Assembly: GCF_015182315.1 (NCBI RefSeq)
Contig: NZ_PRDL01000001.1
Location: 3,224,001 to 3,288,000, forward strand
Direction of reading: 5' to 3'
DNA from: Cellvibrio polysaccharolyticus
GTDB lineage: Bacteria > Pseudomonadota > Gammaproteobacteria > Pseudomonadales > Cellvibrionaceae
DNA length: 64,000 nt
In this document: positions 49,419 through 58,545 of the stretch, one piece after another
Position numbering within the stretch: position 1 is the first letter of the stretch
How the letters are laid out: every line of letters begins with the position of its first letter
Position numbers and translations under genes: made by a program
Notes under the pieces: generated by a model
Told to the model about the DNA's origin: nothing
The model's input: only the letters and a program-made list of their open reading frames with translations
Database searches by the model: none

Positions 49419-51419
49419 ATGAGCCGGATGATGAAACGAATTTTGATTGCGGTCGCATCGCTACTGCTGATTATTGTATTGGCCCTTGCCCTGTTGATTT
49501 ACTACTCCGAAGATATTGTGCGCTCGGTTGCTGGCAGCCAGGGCAGCAAGCACCTGGATCGGCAGTTAACCATTGATGGCGCACTGGATATTCAGTGGCG
49601 CTGGCGCGATACCCGGGTGCACGCCGAAAATATTCGCCTGACCAATGCGCCGGGATACGACGGCGATACCATGGCCAGCATCGCCTCGCTGGATTTCACC
49701 TTCAACCCGTCGAAACTGCTGATCGGGAAATTGGAATTTGGCGATATCACCGTCATCCAGCCTTACCTGTCCTTGCAGCGGCTCAGTGAAGACGAGGCCA
49801 ACTGGAATTTTCCGTTCATGTCCAAAGCCCAGGTTGCCACTGAAGCGGTTACGCCGGAAAACCGCTTTGAATTTCCGGTGATTGGCAAACTGACATTAAC
49901 CGATGGAGAGTTTGTGTACCGCGATGCGGTACTGGCGCTGGATCTGGACTTAACCCTCGACACCGTTATTGGTGATGGTGGCGACGGCGATGCCGATACC
50001 CTCGACGTTAATGACCCGAACGGTTTCTCGGTGGCAGGCAGCGGATCTCTGCAACAGCAACCGTTTGATATCGAGGCCTCAGGCGCGTCCCTTGAAACCC
50101 TGCGCGATACCGCAGTTCCCTTCCCGTTGCGCGTACTGCTGACCATGGGCGCAACCCGCGTTCAGGTGCAAGGCACCTTTCAGGACCCGATTCAGCTAAC
50201 CGGTATTGATGCCAGCCTGCATGTCAGCGGCGATAGCCTTTCCGATTTATTCTACCTCACCGCCATTCCGCTGCCGCCAACGCCTCGCTACTCACTGGAA
50301 GGGCAACTCACCAAAGAAGGTACCGTATGGGGTTATCAGGATTTTCGCGGTCTGGTGGGTGATAGCGATCTCTCCGGTGATCTTTCTTACGACACCGGCG
50401 GCACACGCGGCTACTTGAAAGCCAATGTGCACTCCACCGTGCTGGATAGCGGCGACCTGGGCGGCTTTATCGGCTTGCCGCCACCGGAAGACGTGGCTAC
50501 CGAAGAACAAAAAGCAGCCATTGCCGAGCGCGAAGCCAGTGCCACACTGATTCCCGATGTGCCGCTCACGCTGGATCGCTTGCGCGCTACCGATTTGGAT
50601 ATCACCCTGGATGCCGAAAAAATTGATGCACCGGCGATTCCTATTCGCGGCATGAATGTGCGCTTTTTGCTGGAGGATGGTTTGCTCACCCTGGAACCGT
50701 TACAAATTGACCTGGCCGATGGCTCGGTAGACGGTCGTGTTCAGGTCGATGCCAAGCAGGACATTCCCCCCATGTCGATAGATTTGAATTTACGCCAGCT
50801 CAGTCTGGGGCAATTTTTTGAAGAGACGCGTTTTGCCGAATCGACCGGAGGCATGTTTGGTGGCAAGGTGGAATTGTCCGGCACCGGCGCCTCACTGGCC
50901 GAAGTGCTCGCCAGCAGTAATGGCAAGGTGTCTATTATTATGACCAAAGGCACCATCAGCTTACTGCTGGTGGAAGCCGCTGACCTGGATATTGCCCAGG
51001 CCATTCCGTTATTCCTTGGTCGGGACAGAGCCACCGATATTCATTGCGGTGTGATGGATTTTGCCGTCACCGATGGCGAACTCAAATCCAACATTATTGT
51101 GATTGATACCAAAGATTCGCGCATCGTCGGCGATGTGGATATCGACCTGAAAGACGAGCGCATTGAAGCGCGACTCAAACCCCGCGCCAAAGACTTCAGC
51201 CCCTTTTCCGCACAAACCCCGATTACGGTTTCCGGTCAGTTAAAAGCGCCTTCCGTAGGCATTGATGCTGGTCGCGCCGGAACCCGCGTACTGGCCGCAG
51301 CCGCGCTGGGCAGCTTGTTAACGCCGCTGGCGGCGCTGATTCCCTTTATTGAAACCGGCGGTGCAGAAGATGCAGACTGCCGCGCATTGTTGACCGAAGC
51401 GCATGCCGACGAGCAGTAA
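49419..51419 (+). CDS. AsmA-family protein
   Basis: A 666-residue protein with a single N-terminal membrane anchor (ILIAVASLLLIIVLALALL) and a long beta-rich periplasmic part. ATG 49419 (MSRMMKR) has AGG 8 bases before it; the frame from 49323 adds 32 residues without signal. Typical AsmA parts: LDIQWRWRDTRVHAENIRLT, FNPSKLLIGKLEFGDI, and near the end LSGTGASLAEVLASSNGK. AsmA proteins are thought to bridge the periplasm and move phospholipid to the outer membrane. An insert of Asp/Gly (GDGGDGDADTLD) could bind Ca2+. Confidence 0.9.
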   Translation: MSRMMKRILIAVASLLLIIVLALALLIYYSEDIVRSVAGSQGSKHLDRQLTIDGALDIQWRWRDTRVHAENIRLTNAPGYDGDTMASIASLDFTFNPSKLLIGKLEFGDITVIQPYLSLQRLSEDEANWNFPFMSKAQVATEAVTPENRFEFPVIGKLTLTDGEFVYRDAVLALDLDLTLDTVIGDGGDGDADTLDVNDPNGFSVAGSGSLQQQPFDIEASGASLETLRDTAVPFPLRVLLTMGATRVQVQGTFQDPIQLTGIDASLHVSGDSLSDLFYLTAIPLPPTPRYSLEGQLTKEGTVWGYQDFRGLVGDSDLSGDLSYDTGGTRGYLKANVHSTVLDSGDLGGFIGLPPPEDVATEEQKAAIAEREASATLIPDVPLTLDRLRATDLDITLDAEKIDAPAIPIRGMNVRFLLEDGLLTLEPLQIDLADGSVDGRVQVDAKQDIPPMSIDLNLRQLSLGQFFEETRFAESTGGMFGGKVELSGTGASLAEVLASSNGKVSIIMTKGTISLLLVEAADLDIAQAIPLFLGRDRATDIHCGVMDFAVTDGELKSNIIVIDTKDSRIVGDVDIDLKDERIEARLKPRAKDFSPFSAQTPITVSGQLKAPSVGIDAGRAGTRVLAAAALGSLLTPLAALIPFIETGGAEDADCRALLTEAHADEQ

Positions 51420-51496
51420 TAAGGGCGAAAATTCAAAAAACTGTGCCACACTTTAACGACCGTGGAGATGCATTGGTTAACTTTGGAAACGTTGTC

Positions 51497-52549
51497 ATGT
51501 CATTATGGATTTTAGTAAGCGCCACCTTGTTGCTGGCTGTTGCAACCGCTGTACCGCTACTGGAAAGTGAAAAATGGTGGGTTAGAAGCTGGGATTTCCC
51601 CCGTCTGCAGCTGGCAATTTTGTCGAGCATTGTGCTGGTGGTAGCGATTGTTGCAGAGGGCGTCAGCTCGACCTTGCAAACCTGGTTGGTAGTGATAAAC
51701 CTCGGAATTCTGGTTTATCAATTGTGGTGGATTCTGCCTTACACCCTCTTCTGGAAAAAAGAAGTTAAAAAAGCCCGCCCGGGCGGCGAAGAAAAGCGGC
51801 TGCGTGTTCTCGCCGCCAATGTGCTAACGCCCAACAAACACCCGGAAAAACTGATTGCGCAAATTCGCCAACACCAACCGGATATTTTTGTCACGCTGGA
51901 ATCCGATGCCCGCTGGCAAACCCATCTCGATCAACTAAGCAACGATTACCCTTATCAGATCAAACACCCTCTGGATAATCTTTACGGCATTCACGTTTAC
52001 TCGCGGCTGAAACTTAACCAGCCACGGGTAGCATTTCTGGTAGAAGATAGCGTTCCTTCGGTTCATGCCGAAGTGGTCATGAAAGATGGTACGCCGGTGC
52101 GCATGCATTTTTTGCACCCGGCACCGCCCAGCCCGACAGAAAATGAAGAATCGCTGGAGCGCGATGTTGAACTGCTGATGATTGCCAAAAGCCTGAAACA
52201 TTTTGATGGCCCGGCCATTGTCACCGGCGACCTTAACGATGTTGCATGGTCAACGACCACCCGGCTGTTCCGCAAAATCAGCGGCTTGCTTGACCCCCGC
52301 GTGGGGCGCGGCATGTTCAACACCTTTCATGCCGACTGGTTTTTTCTGCGCTGGCCGCTGGATCATTTATTCCACAGCCACCATTTTACCCTCGTCAATA
52401 TCCAGCGCCTGCCGCACATGGGCTCTGACCATTTTCCGGTATTGATTGAAGTGCAATACGAAGGCCACCACACCGATCAGGAAGGTCTGGAGGAAAGCGA
52501 AGGTGATCAGGAAAAAGCTGATAGAAAAATTGCCAAGGCGGAAGACTGA
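51497..52549 (+). CDS. Membrane-anchored endonuclease/exonuclease/phosphatase (EEP) domain protein
   Basis: A 350-residue protein from ATG 51497 (MSLWILVSATLLLAV), with GGAA 9 bases before it; ATG 51443 is an alternative adding 18 residues. Three hydrophobic segments (about 5-22, 40-60, 65-85) precede the EEP domain: Asn in RVLAANVLTPN, Glu in VTLESDARW, GDLNDVAW and the final SDHFPVLIEV, the metal and catalytic residues of the fold. Family members hydrolyse phosphodiesters in nucleic acids, lipids or inositols. It follows asmA closely and may belong to its transcript. The last 25 residues are highly charged. Confidence 0.88.
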   Translation: MSLWILVSATLLLAVATAVPLLESEKWWVRSWDFPRLQLAILSSIVLVVAIVAEGVSSTLQTWLVVINLGILVYQLWWILPYTLFWKKEVKKARPGGEEKRLRVLAANVLTPNKHPEKLIAQIRQHQPDIFVTLESDARWQTHLDQLSNDYPYQIKHPLDNLYGIHVYSRLKLNQPRVAFLVEDSVPSVHAEVVMKDGTPVRMHFLHPAPPSPTENEESLERDVELLMIAKSLKHFDGPAIVTGDLNDVAWSTTTRLFRKISGLLDPRVGRGMFNTFHADWFFLRWPLDHLFHSHHFTLVNIQRLPHMGSDHFPVLIEVQYEGHHTDQEGLEESEGDQEKADRKIAKAED

Positions 52550-52628
52550 CCTGAAACCCTCACTAGTTTGTCACTGCTTCCGCTATCTTCTGCCGGGTAG
52601 CGGAAGGTTGTTTAAATTGAAATGGGGA

Positions 52629-52681
52629 AATTGATACCGAAAAATTGATATCGGAAATTGATATCGGAAATTGATATAGAA
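52629..52681. repeat. 13-bp tandem repeat, four units
   Basis: AATTGATACCGAA, AATTGATATCGGA, AATTGATATCGGA and AATTGATATAGAA follow each other (with one extra A after the first). It lies in the gap before the nitroreductase gene and may be a slippage product or a small regulator array. Confidence 0.8.
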
Positions 52682-52842
52682 AGGCTCGTTAGAAAGCTGG
52701 TCAGCGTTATTATTCCGCAGGTTTATCACCCTTGGGGTTGGTATTTTTTGACTTAACCCCCATATCGCTTACGCAATCATTGCGAGTGATACACCAAAAA
52801 TCCGCAATATTTACCCTTCCAACGTTTACAGCGAGACCATCC

Positions 52843-53481
52843 ATGGCACTTCTCGATGACCTGAACTGGCGCCACGCCACCAAGGCTTATGACCCTTCCA
52901 AAAAAATCAGCCCCGAAAACCTGTCCAAAATTCTCGAGGCAGCTCGCCTCGCGCCCACCTCATCCGGCTTGCAGCAATTCCGGGTGCTGGTTATCGAAAG
53001 CCCCGAGCTGAAAGAAAAACTGCGCGCTGGTAGCCTCAACCCCGCGTGCATTCAGGACTGCTCCCACCTGCTGGTATTTGCCGCCTGGGACGCTTATACC
53101 ACCGAGCGCATTGATGATATTTACAACAAAACCACGGATGTCCGCAGTCAGGACCGTGGACGTTACGACAGCTATACCAACGGTTTGAAAGCAGACCTGG
53201 CGCAACAAAACGAGCAGCAACATTTTGAACATGCCGCCCGCCAAAGCTATATCGCGCTGGCGATGGCATTGGCCCAGGCTGCCGAGTTGAAAATAGACAG
53301 CACCCCCGCCGAAGGGTTTGATAATCAACTGGTTGATGAAGTACTCAATCTGAAAGCACTCGGGTTGAAGAGCGTCACCTTGTTATACCTCGGTTACAGC
53401 GACCCGGAGCGCGACTGGCTGGCCCCGCTGGCCAAAGCGCGCAACAGCCTGGAAGAGTTTGTGATTTATCCGCAAAATTGA
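52843..53481 (+). CDS. Nitroreductase-family NAD(P)H oxidoreductase, NfsB-like
   Basis: A 212-residue flavoprotein. ATG 52843 (MALLDDLNWRHATKAYD) fits the family N-terminus; 37 upstream residues in frame do not. FMN-binding stretches: RHATKAYDPSKKIS, AARLAPTSSGLQQFRVLVI and a late LGLKSVTLLYLGYSDPERDW. Such enzymes reduce quinones and nitro compounds. Terminated by a strong hairpin. Confidence 0.92.
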   Translation: MALLDDLNWRHATKAYDPSKKISPENLSKILEAARLAPTSSGLQQFRVLVIESPELKEKLRAGSLNPACIQDCSHLLVFAAWDAYTTERIDDIYNKTTDVRSQDRGRYDSYTNGLKADLAQQNEQQHFEHAARQSYIALAMALAQAAELKIDSTPAEGFDNQLVDEVLNLKALGLKSVTLLYLGYSDPERDWLAPLAKARNSLEEFVIYPQN

Positions 53482-53498
53482 TAGCCACTGAAAAACAC

Positions 53499-53535
53499 AA
53501 AGAGGGCGTGTGCATTTATTGCACACGCCCTCTTT
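53499..53535. terminator. Strong bidirectional terminator
   Basis: AAAGAGGGCGTGTGCA and TGCACACGCCCTCTTT make a perfect 16-base stem around TTTAT, between convergent genes ending at 53481 and 53539. Confidence 0.92.
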
Positions 53536-53538
53536 GAT

Positions 53539-54258
53539 TTAAAAATAATAAAAAGTATTCAAGGTCAACCGCCCGGTTCCAGGATTGCTGTCGAACGGGA
53601 AGTCAGCAGCAATATTTCCCGAGTGAAAATTGAAACCCCGGTACATTACCAGCCGGTTAAACGCGGCCTCATAGCTGGCGGTGCGCTCAAAAATTGGCGT
53701 TGAGCCATTGATATAACCGGATGGCATCCCCTGACGTTCAAAATCCGCTTGCAATGCATTCCGATAAGCATCCTGCCGCTGCACATTGACATTTTCGAAG
53801 CCGGTACTGACATGACGATACAGGGAGGTGCCGCCATGTTCCGGGCCACACAAATAATGCACACACGCGAGGGTGTTTTCGTCCGCCGAGTCGCAATGAG
53901 GAATACGCTGGAGCAGGCCCAGCTTTTCCGGGGGAGTAACCACCATGGAATACACGGACCTGGCTCCCCGAATGCGATCTATCGGCGCCCCGAACACCTG
54001 CTGGATTAATGACCGTAATTGAACAGCCAAAAACTTGTCGTAACCTTGCGGCCCGGACATACGAATACCCGGGTAAAAGCTGTCTGCGTTATGAAAGTTG
54101 AGATTACCAACGCAGTAATCCACCAGCTTTTCAGCCTGCTGAAATACATTATCGATAATCAAAACCGGTTGTCGTTCACGCCCGACATAATCCACACGGT
54201 AGTGGAAAGATTCAGGCTCAAAAGACGTACGTCTGCTGGTGTTAGCTATTGTTATCAT
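53539..54258 (-). CDS. DUF6445 family protein, dioxygenase-like
   Basis: A 239-residue protein that resembles the DUF6445 family found in Xanthomonas, Caulobacter and Cellvibrio relatives, often near TonB receptors and tryptophan halogenases. The pattern IPHCDSADENTLACVHYL, then NFHSGNIAADFPFD, then GRLTLNTFYYF gives H-x-D, a distant H and an Arg, the layout of Fe(II)/2-oxoglutarate dioxygenases. Activity is unproven. No halogenase or receptor gene is beside it here. Confidence 0.8.
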   Translation of the reverse strand: MITIANTSRRTSFEPESFHYRVDYVGRERQPVLIIDNVFQQAEKLVDYCVGNLNFHNADSFYPGIRMSGPQGYDKFLAVQLRSLIQQVFGAPIDRIRGARSVYSMVVTPPEKLGLLQRIPHCDSADENTLACVHYLCGPEHGGTSLYRHVSTGFENVNVQRQDAYRNALQADFERQGMPSGYINGSTPIFERTASYEAAFNRLVMYRGFNFHSGNIAADFPFDSNPGTGRLTLNTFYYF

Positions 54259-54660
54259 GGGTTAAACGTCCGTTTACTACAAAAATCCTTTCCGGCGGGC
54301 AGGTTTTCGCGCTGCGGAAAACAGCCTGCCTTCAGACATTTTCAGTTTTATTTTTTGTCTGCGAATACCTGCGTACAAGAGCGAATGTGCAGCAAGCATC
54401 TACTGTAAGCTTTTGATGGTTCAGTATTTTTTAACAACACATCAAACTTGAGCGCACAGCTAAAGTATTTTCGGAACATGGCTCAGCATTGAGTCATGCG
54501 ATGATCAAGCGTTCTATTGTTATTAAAATCAACCGCTGAAGTCTTATAACGGCGCAGTGTTAATGAGCGCCGTTACCGCTTCAGAGGGAAAAGCTGTCAC
54601 CAGGGGTATACAGGCCCCTTGGTATTTTATTGTTAAACACGCGATGGCTGTAAACTACAC
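54259..54660. other. Intergenic region with two hairpins, no gene
   Basis: AACGGCGC and GCGCCGTT (54548-54574) and AGGGG/CCCCT (54602-54619) can form hairpins, perhaps ending transcription of the LprI-like gene that stops at 54661. I see no ORF or RNA gene. Confidence 0.45.
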
Positions 54661-55074
54661 CTATTGACCCGGTTCAGGCAAGACCGGCGGGGTGTCGTCC
54701 ATGTAGGTCAGGAAGCTTTCCCAGAGTTCATGGGTACGCTGTTTTGCCAGTTTGGTTTTACAGGAGAAGGCCATTACATCGCGAATAGTACCGCCTTGCC
54801 ATTGGGTGTAAACAGCACCGCAGTGTTTGTTTTGATAGTTGTCCCAGCCATCCTGAGCTTCTTTGATAGCCGCTACCAGATTTTCGTTTTCTTCATTGTG
54901 CTTCAAGCTCGCCTCAAGATACTGCTCCATGGTTTGCCGCGCCGCGTCCCAATCCTGAGAGGCGCACTGGTTGAGCTCGGCGGTTCTGAAGGCATTGGCA
55001 CAATCCAGTGCGGGTTCTTCAGCGCAGGCGGAAAGGCTGGTGAGGCAGGCTACGGTTAACAGAATTCGTTTCAT
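54661..55074 (-). CDS. Small exported DUF1311/LprI-like protein
   Basis: A 137-residue exported protein: signal peptide or lipobox SLSA-C at 14-18. The DUF1311 pattern is present: CANAFRTAELNQCASQDWDA and then WDNYQNKHCGAVY with conserved Cys. The family includes the lysozyme inhibitor LprI, so a cell-wall protection role is possible. Confidence 0.82.
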   Translation of the reverse strand: MKRILLTVACLTSLSACAEEPALDCANAFRTAELNQCASQDWDAARQTMEQYLEASLKHNEENENLVAAIKEAQDGWDNYQNKHCGAVYTQWQGGTIRDVMAFSCKTKLAKQRTHELWESFLTYMDDTPPVLPEPGQ

Positions 55075-55115
55075 GTTTTCTCCACGAACATAAAGATGGA
55101 CAGTATGCGTTTCGG

Positions 55116-55544
55116 TCAGTCGTTCTCAGTGACCAGCAGTTGCGGATTCCAGACTATCTCCCACACATGCTGATCCGGGTCTTGAAAATAACCGGCATAA
55201 CCACCCCAAAAGGTTTTTTGAGCCGGTTTAATAACCCTGGCACCGGCAGCGATCGCTTGCTGCATAATGATGTCAACTTCTTCTATGGAGTTCACATTAT
55301 GGCCAAGGGTAAATCCGGTCGGGGCGGGGTTGGACGCCTGTAGCCCGGTATCGCTGGCAATACTCTTGCGCGGCCACAGCGCCAGCTTCAAGCCCGATTG
55401 CAGTTCAAAAAAAGCCACTGCGCCATTCTCAAACTCAGTGCCAACGATGCCCGCTGTTTCCAGACCGAGCCCGTCACGATAAAAACTGACGGACTTTTCA
55501 AGATCATCAACACCCAGCGTAATAACGGTGATATGTGGCTTCAT
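55116..55544 (-). CDS. VOC (glyoxalase-type) family protein
   Basis: A 142-residue protein with two beta-alpha-beta-beta-beta units: ITVITLGVDDLEKSVSFYRD at the start and YAGYFQDPDQHVWEIVWNP at the end. The first metal ligand site seems to be Thr (VITLGV) instead of His, and the final Glu (WEIVW) is kept. Likely a metal-dependent or binding member of the family of unknown substrate. It lies between two small minus-strand genes. Confidence 0.88.
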   Translation of the reverse strand: MKPHITVITLGVDDLEKSVSFYRDGLGLETAGIVGTEFENGAVAFFELQSGLKLALWPRKSIASDTGLQASNPAPTGFTLGHNVNSIEEVDIIMQQAIAAGARVIKPAQKTFWGGYAGYFQDPDQHVWEIVWNPQLLVTEND

Positions 55545-55561
55545 AAGATGCTTACCGTGAA

Positions 55562-56278
55562 TTAGTGATATTTTCGCGTCAGGTTACCTTCCATGTAGAT
55601 AGCAGCACGATTTTCTATCTCTTCTGCCTCGGCTTTCATACCGATTTTGGAAGTAACATCAATCAGCGCTTTGACATCTTTATTGAACTGCGTATTAATA
55701 AATGGTAACTCGTAAAAACGTTTATTTTTTCGCATTTGGCTTAACGATTGCTCGCGGGAGTGGCGGATCGTTTCATATTCATAAATCGGATCATTGGCAT
55801 TTCTCGCCACTACATCCAACTGCTTTTCCTGTACCAAAAGCTTTTTCATCGCCGGGTAATACCCTGCGGCCTGATCGGGAAAATTCTTCTCAAGCTGAAT
55901 AAAGGTTGCTACGGTTTCCTTGCCTTTATCCAGTACATCGTTGATGGCTTTATACTCGTGAAAAACGCCAAAATCCGACTTTCCCTCCTGAATAATTTTG
56001 CGATGTGAGGCAGACAAGTCATTCAGCGCGTCCATGGCAGGAGGGTAAGCTTTGCCCAGGTCAACCCAATCGAATAACGCGAATGACAAGCGCACGCCCG
56101 CCATACCACTCGCACTTCTTGATGCTTCAAAAAACTGCTGATGTGCAGCCAATGCTTCGGGGTACTTTTTTTCCTGCGTTAACTGTCGAATGTGTTCGAG
56201 ATCATCCATGGCTCCCTGTGCCCAGGCGAAGTTAACCGAGATCAAAAAAACGATAAAAAGCGTAGCGATTTTTTTCAT
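55562..56278 (-). CDS. Secreted helical protein of unknown function
   Basis: A 238-residue protein with signal peptide (1-20, WAQ). The mature part is helical with TPR-like spacing (LTQEKKYPEALAAHQQFFEA). No family recognised. It stands alone, 17 bases upstream of the VOC gene on the same strand and may share a transcript. Confidence 0.7.
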   Translation of the reverse strand: MKKIATLFIVFLISVNFAWAQGAMDDLEHIRQLTQEKKYPEALAAHQQFFEASRSASGMAGVRLSFALFDWVDLGKAYPPAMDALNDLSASHRKIIQEGKSDFGVFHEYKAINDVLDKGKETVATFIQLEKNFPDQAAGYYPAMKKLLVQEKQLDVVARNANDPIYEYETIRHSREQSLSQMRKNKRFYELPFINTQFNKDVKALIDVTSKIGMKAEAEEIENRAAIYMEGNLTRKYH

Positions 56279-56468
56279 GTTTATGTCCTTATAAAAAGCA
56301 CTGCAGATGGAGTTGGTCGCTGGCAGAAATTCTCATTCTGTCCATATCAACAGGCAGCAAAAACCTAAAGTGTCCTGACACACTATTGTTTCTGAAAGCG
56401 AGTGGTGAATTATTGATAAAATTAGATCCGCCTTCAAAAACAACAGCTCCGAATGTTGCCAGCAAAGC

Positions 56469-56510
56469 GTCAGTGTGACAACCCGTTCCCTGGCCGGTTG
56501 TCACACTGAC
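56469..56510. terminator. Long hairpin, probable terminator of the sugar dehydrogenase operon
   Basis: GTCAGTGTGACAACC and GGTTGTCACACTGAC form a perfect 15-base stem around CGTTCCCTGGCC, 14 bases after the stop of the minus-strand dehydrogenase gene. No T-run follows. Confidence 0.65.
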
Positions 56511-56524
56511 ACACCCCACATCCC

Positions 56525-57820
56525 TTATTGCGTGCGAGTCACCCGCCAGACAGTGTTGGAAAGATCATCCGCGAGAATCAGCGCACCGCGAGGATCTACT
56601 GCCACCCCCACCGGTCTGCCGCGGGTTTTGCCATCGTCACCCCGAAAGCCGGAGACGAAATCAATCGGTTGTCCGGATGGCTGGCCATTACTAAAAGGCA
56701 CAAAGCTGACCCGGTAGCCAACCGGCTCTTTACGGTTCCAGCTGCCGTGCTCACCCACAAATACACCATCGGAAAATTCTGCCCCCATTACATTATTGGA
56801 AAAGGCCAGACCCAGCGCCGCCACATGAGAACCCAGACTGTAGTCCGGGGTTATGGAGACAGCGACTTTTTCCGGATTTGCCGGGCGCACACGGGTATCT
56901 ACATTCTTGCCCCAGTAAGCCCAGGGCCAGCCGTAAAAACCGCCCTCCTGAACCGAGGTAAGGTAATCAGGAACCAGATTCGGGCCCAGCTCATCACGCT
57001 CATTCACCACCGACCAGAGCACACCGGTGCCCGGTTGAATAGCCAGCGCAGTGGGGTTGCGCAACCCGGTGGCGTAAGGTTTGTAAGCGCCGGTTTCGGC
57101 ATTGATTTGCCACACCATGGCGCGGTCAACCTCTGCTTCCATACCCCGTTCGGTAATGTTGCTGTTGGAGCCGATACCAACGTACAGGAATTGGCCATCG
57201 TCACTGACGGTAAGCGCCTTGGTCCAGTGGTGGTTAATCGCCGAGGGCAAATCAGCGACTTTTATCGGCGCGCCGCTGGCCTCGGTCTGGCCGTCCTGAT
57301 AAGGAAAGCGCACCAGTTCATCCTGATTGGCAACATAAATATTGCCGTTGGCCAGCGCCAAACCATAGGGCGCATTCAGGTTATCGGCAAAAATACCCTG
57401 TTCTTCATAAACCCCGTCACCATCGCTGTCGCGCAACAAGGTCAGGCGGTTACCACTCTCCACCTGGGTATTGCCCTGGGCTTTGATATAACCGGCGATC
57501 ACATCCTTGGGCGTCAGGCTTGCCGCATTACCACCGCGCCCCTCGGACACCAGAATATCGCCGTTAGGCAATACCAGCAGCTGACGGGGAATTTTCAGGT
57601 CGGTAGCAATGGCGGTAATGGCATATCCCGACGGCACAATGGGCAGCTCATCACCCCACTCTGCCGGTTTGGCAATGGTCATGCTCGGTAACAAGCCACG
57701 CTGGGGTTTCGGCAAATCTACATTGGCACCGTATTGATTCGGATCCGGGTCTTTACCACTGCAAGCCGTTAACAAGGAAACAGAAACCAACAAAGTTGCG
57801 CACCCACGTAATAATTTCAT
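56525..57820 (-). CDS. PQQ-dependent sugar (sorbosone-type) dehydrogenase lipoprotein
   Basis: A 431-residue lipoprotein (lipobox LLTA-C). ATG 57820 has a strong GGAGG 6 bases before it and overlaps the DUF2231 stop. The beta-propeller has the GDH/sorbosone pattern: GYAITAIATDLKIPRQLLVL, NAPYGLALANGNIYVAN, HHWTKALTVSDDGQFLYVGI, GLRNPTALAIQPGTG, GGFYGWPWAYWG, VFVGEHGSWNRKEP and RPVGVAVDPRGALILADD. Relatives oxidise sugars in the periplasm with PQQ and pass electrons to the chain. No PQQ synthesis gene is in the window. Confidence 0.9.
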   Translation of the reverse strand: MKLLRGCATLLVSVSLLTACSGKDPDPNQYGANVDLPKPQRGLLPSMTIAKPAEWGDELPIVPSGYAITAIATDLKIPRQLLVLPNGDILVSEGRGGNAASLTPKDVIAGYIKAQGNTQVESGNRLTLLRDSDGDGVYEEQGIFADNLNAPYGLALANGNIYVANQDELVRFPYQDGQTEASGAPIKVADLPSAINHHWTKALTVSDDGQFLYVGIGSNSNITERGMEAEVDRAMVWQINAETGAYKPYATGLRNPTALAIQPGTGVLWSVVNERDELGPNLVPDYLTSVQEGGFYGWPWAYWGKNVDTRVRPANPEKVAVSITPDYSLGSHVAALGLAFSNNVMGAEFSDGVFVGEHGSWNRKEPVGYRVSFVPFSNGQPSGQPIDFVSGFRGDDGKTRGRPVGVAVDPRGALILADDLSNTVWRVTRTQ

Positions 57821-58266
57821 TTTGCACCTCCTGCACGACAACCACAGCCGGTCAGGCCGATCCAGGCGGCAGCACTGATCAGTACCGCCACAATGATGGA
57901 GAGAATCAAACCGGCTGGCATAGCCGCCCAGGCATCTTTGGCGTGCACCAGCGCATTAATAAAACCCAGCACCCAGGTTACCAGCAAGAGCAGCGGATAA
58001 AGGCATGTTCGCCCCTGATGACGACCAAAACGAAACCAGCCGATGGCCGCGCACAACAAGGCCAGCCCGCTAAAAACCAGCGCCCCGGTAATCAACCAGG
58101 CGGCAAAATTGGTCCATTGAATTTCGTAGCTGATGGCATAAGCGATATCGCTCAGCAGTGCGCCCAGAAAAAGCGGCACGCTGCCGGCGAGCAACAGGGT
58201 GTGTATCGGGTGAAGTGTCCCTGGCCAGGTTCGGGCAACAGTGGTTGTCACGAGAGTTATCCTCAT
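57817..58266 (-). CDS. DUF2231 membrane protein
   Basis: A 149-residue protein with four membrane helices and the family opening LHPIHTLLLAGSVPLFLGAL. It ends in GCGCRAGGAK. Its stop overlaps the dehydrogenase start by four bases (ATGA), so both are co-translated. DUF2231 proteins are often beside periplasmic oxidoreductases and may carry or anchor electron partners; here it fits the PQQ enzyme. Confidence 0.88.
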   Translation of the reverse strand: MRITLVTTTVARTWPGTLHPIHTLLLAGSVPLFLGALLSDIAYAISYEIQWTNFAAWLITGALVFSGLALLCAAIGWFRFGRHQGRTCLYPLLLLVTWVLGFINALVHAKDAWAAMPAGLILSIIVAVLISAAAWIGLTGCGCRAGGAK

Positions 58267-58545
58267 TGGTGGTGAAATTAAACATTGCCGCCACCCGGCA
58301 ATAACCGGACGACGGAAGCCGCATTTTTTACCCTGGCACCGTTTGAAAATGAGGAAGCTTCGCTTTTATACTTTTTTAAAAAAACCGGAGACAGATCGCA
58401 CTTTTCCGGAAAAAATCCGGTTGGTGCGCGGTGCACTCACCGGGTAATTGGCCGGCACCGGCGCTGAAAAACTCATCGGGACCTCAGGCATGCGCAGAGC
58501 GATCTGTTATCATAGCCGCCCCGAAACATCATCACCGGCCCCATC

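Noticed and set aside
56528..57691. 387-codon open frame on the plus strand
   Set aside because: It is antisense to the PQQ-type dehydrogenase, whose motifs are clear; the opposite frame is rich in His/Gln/Arg and has no domain.
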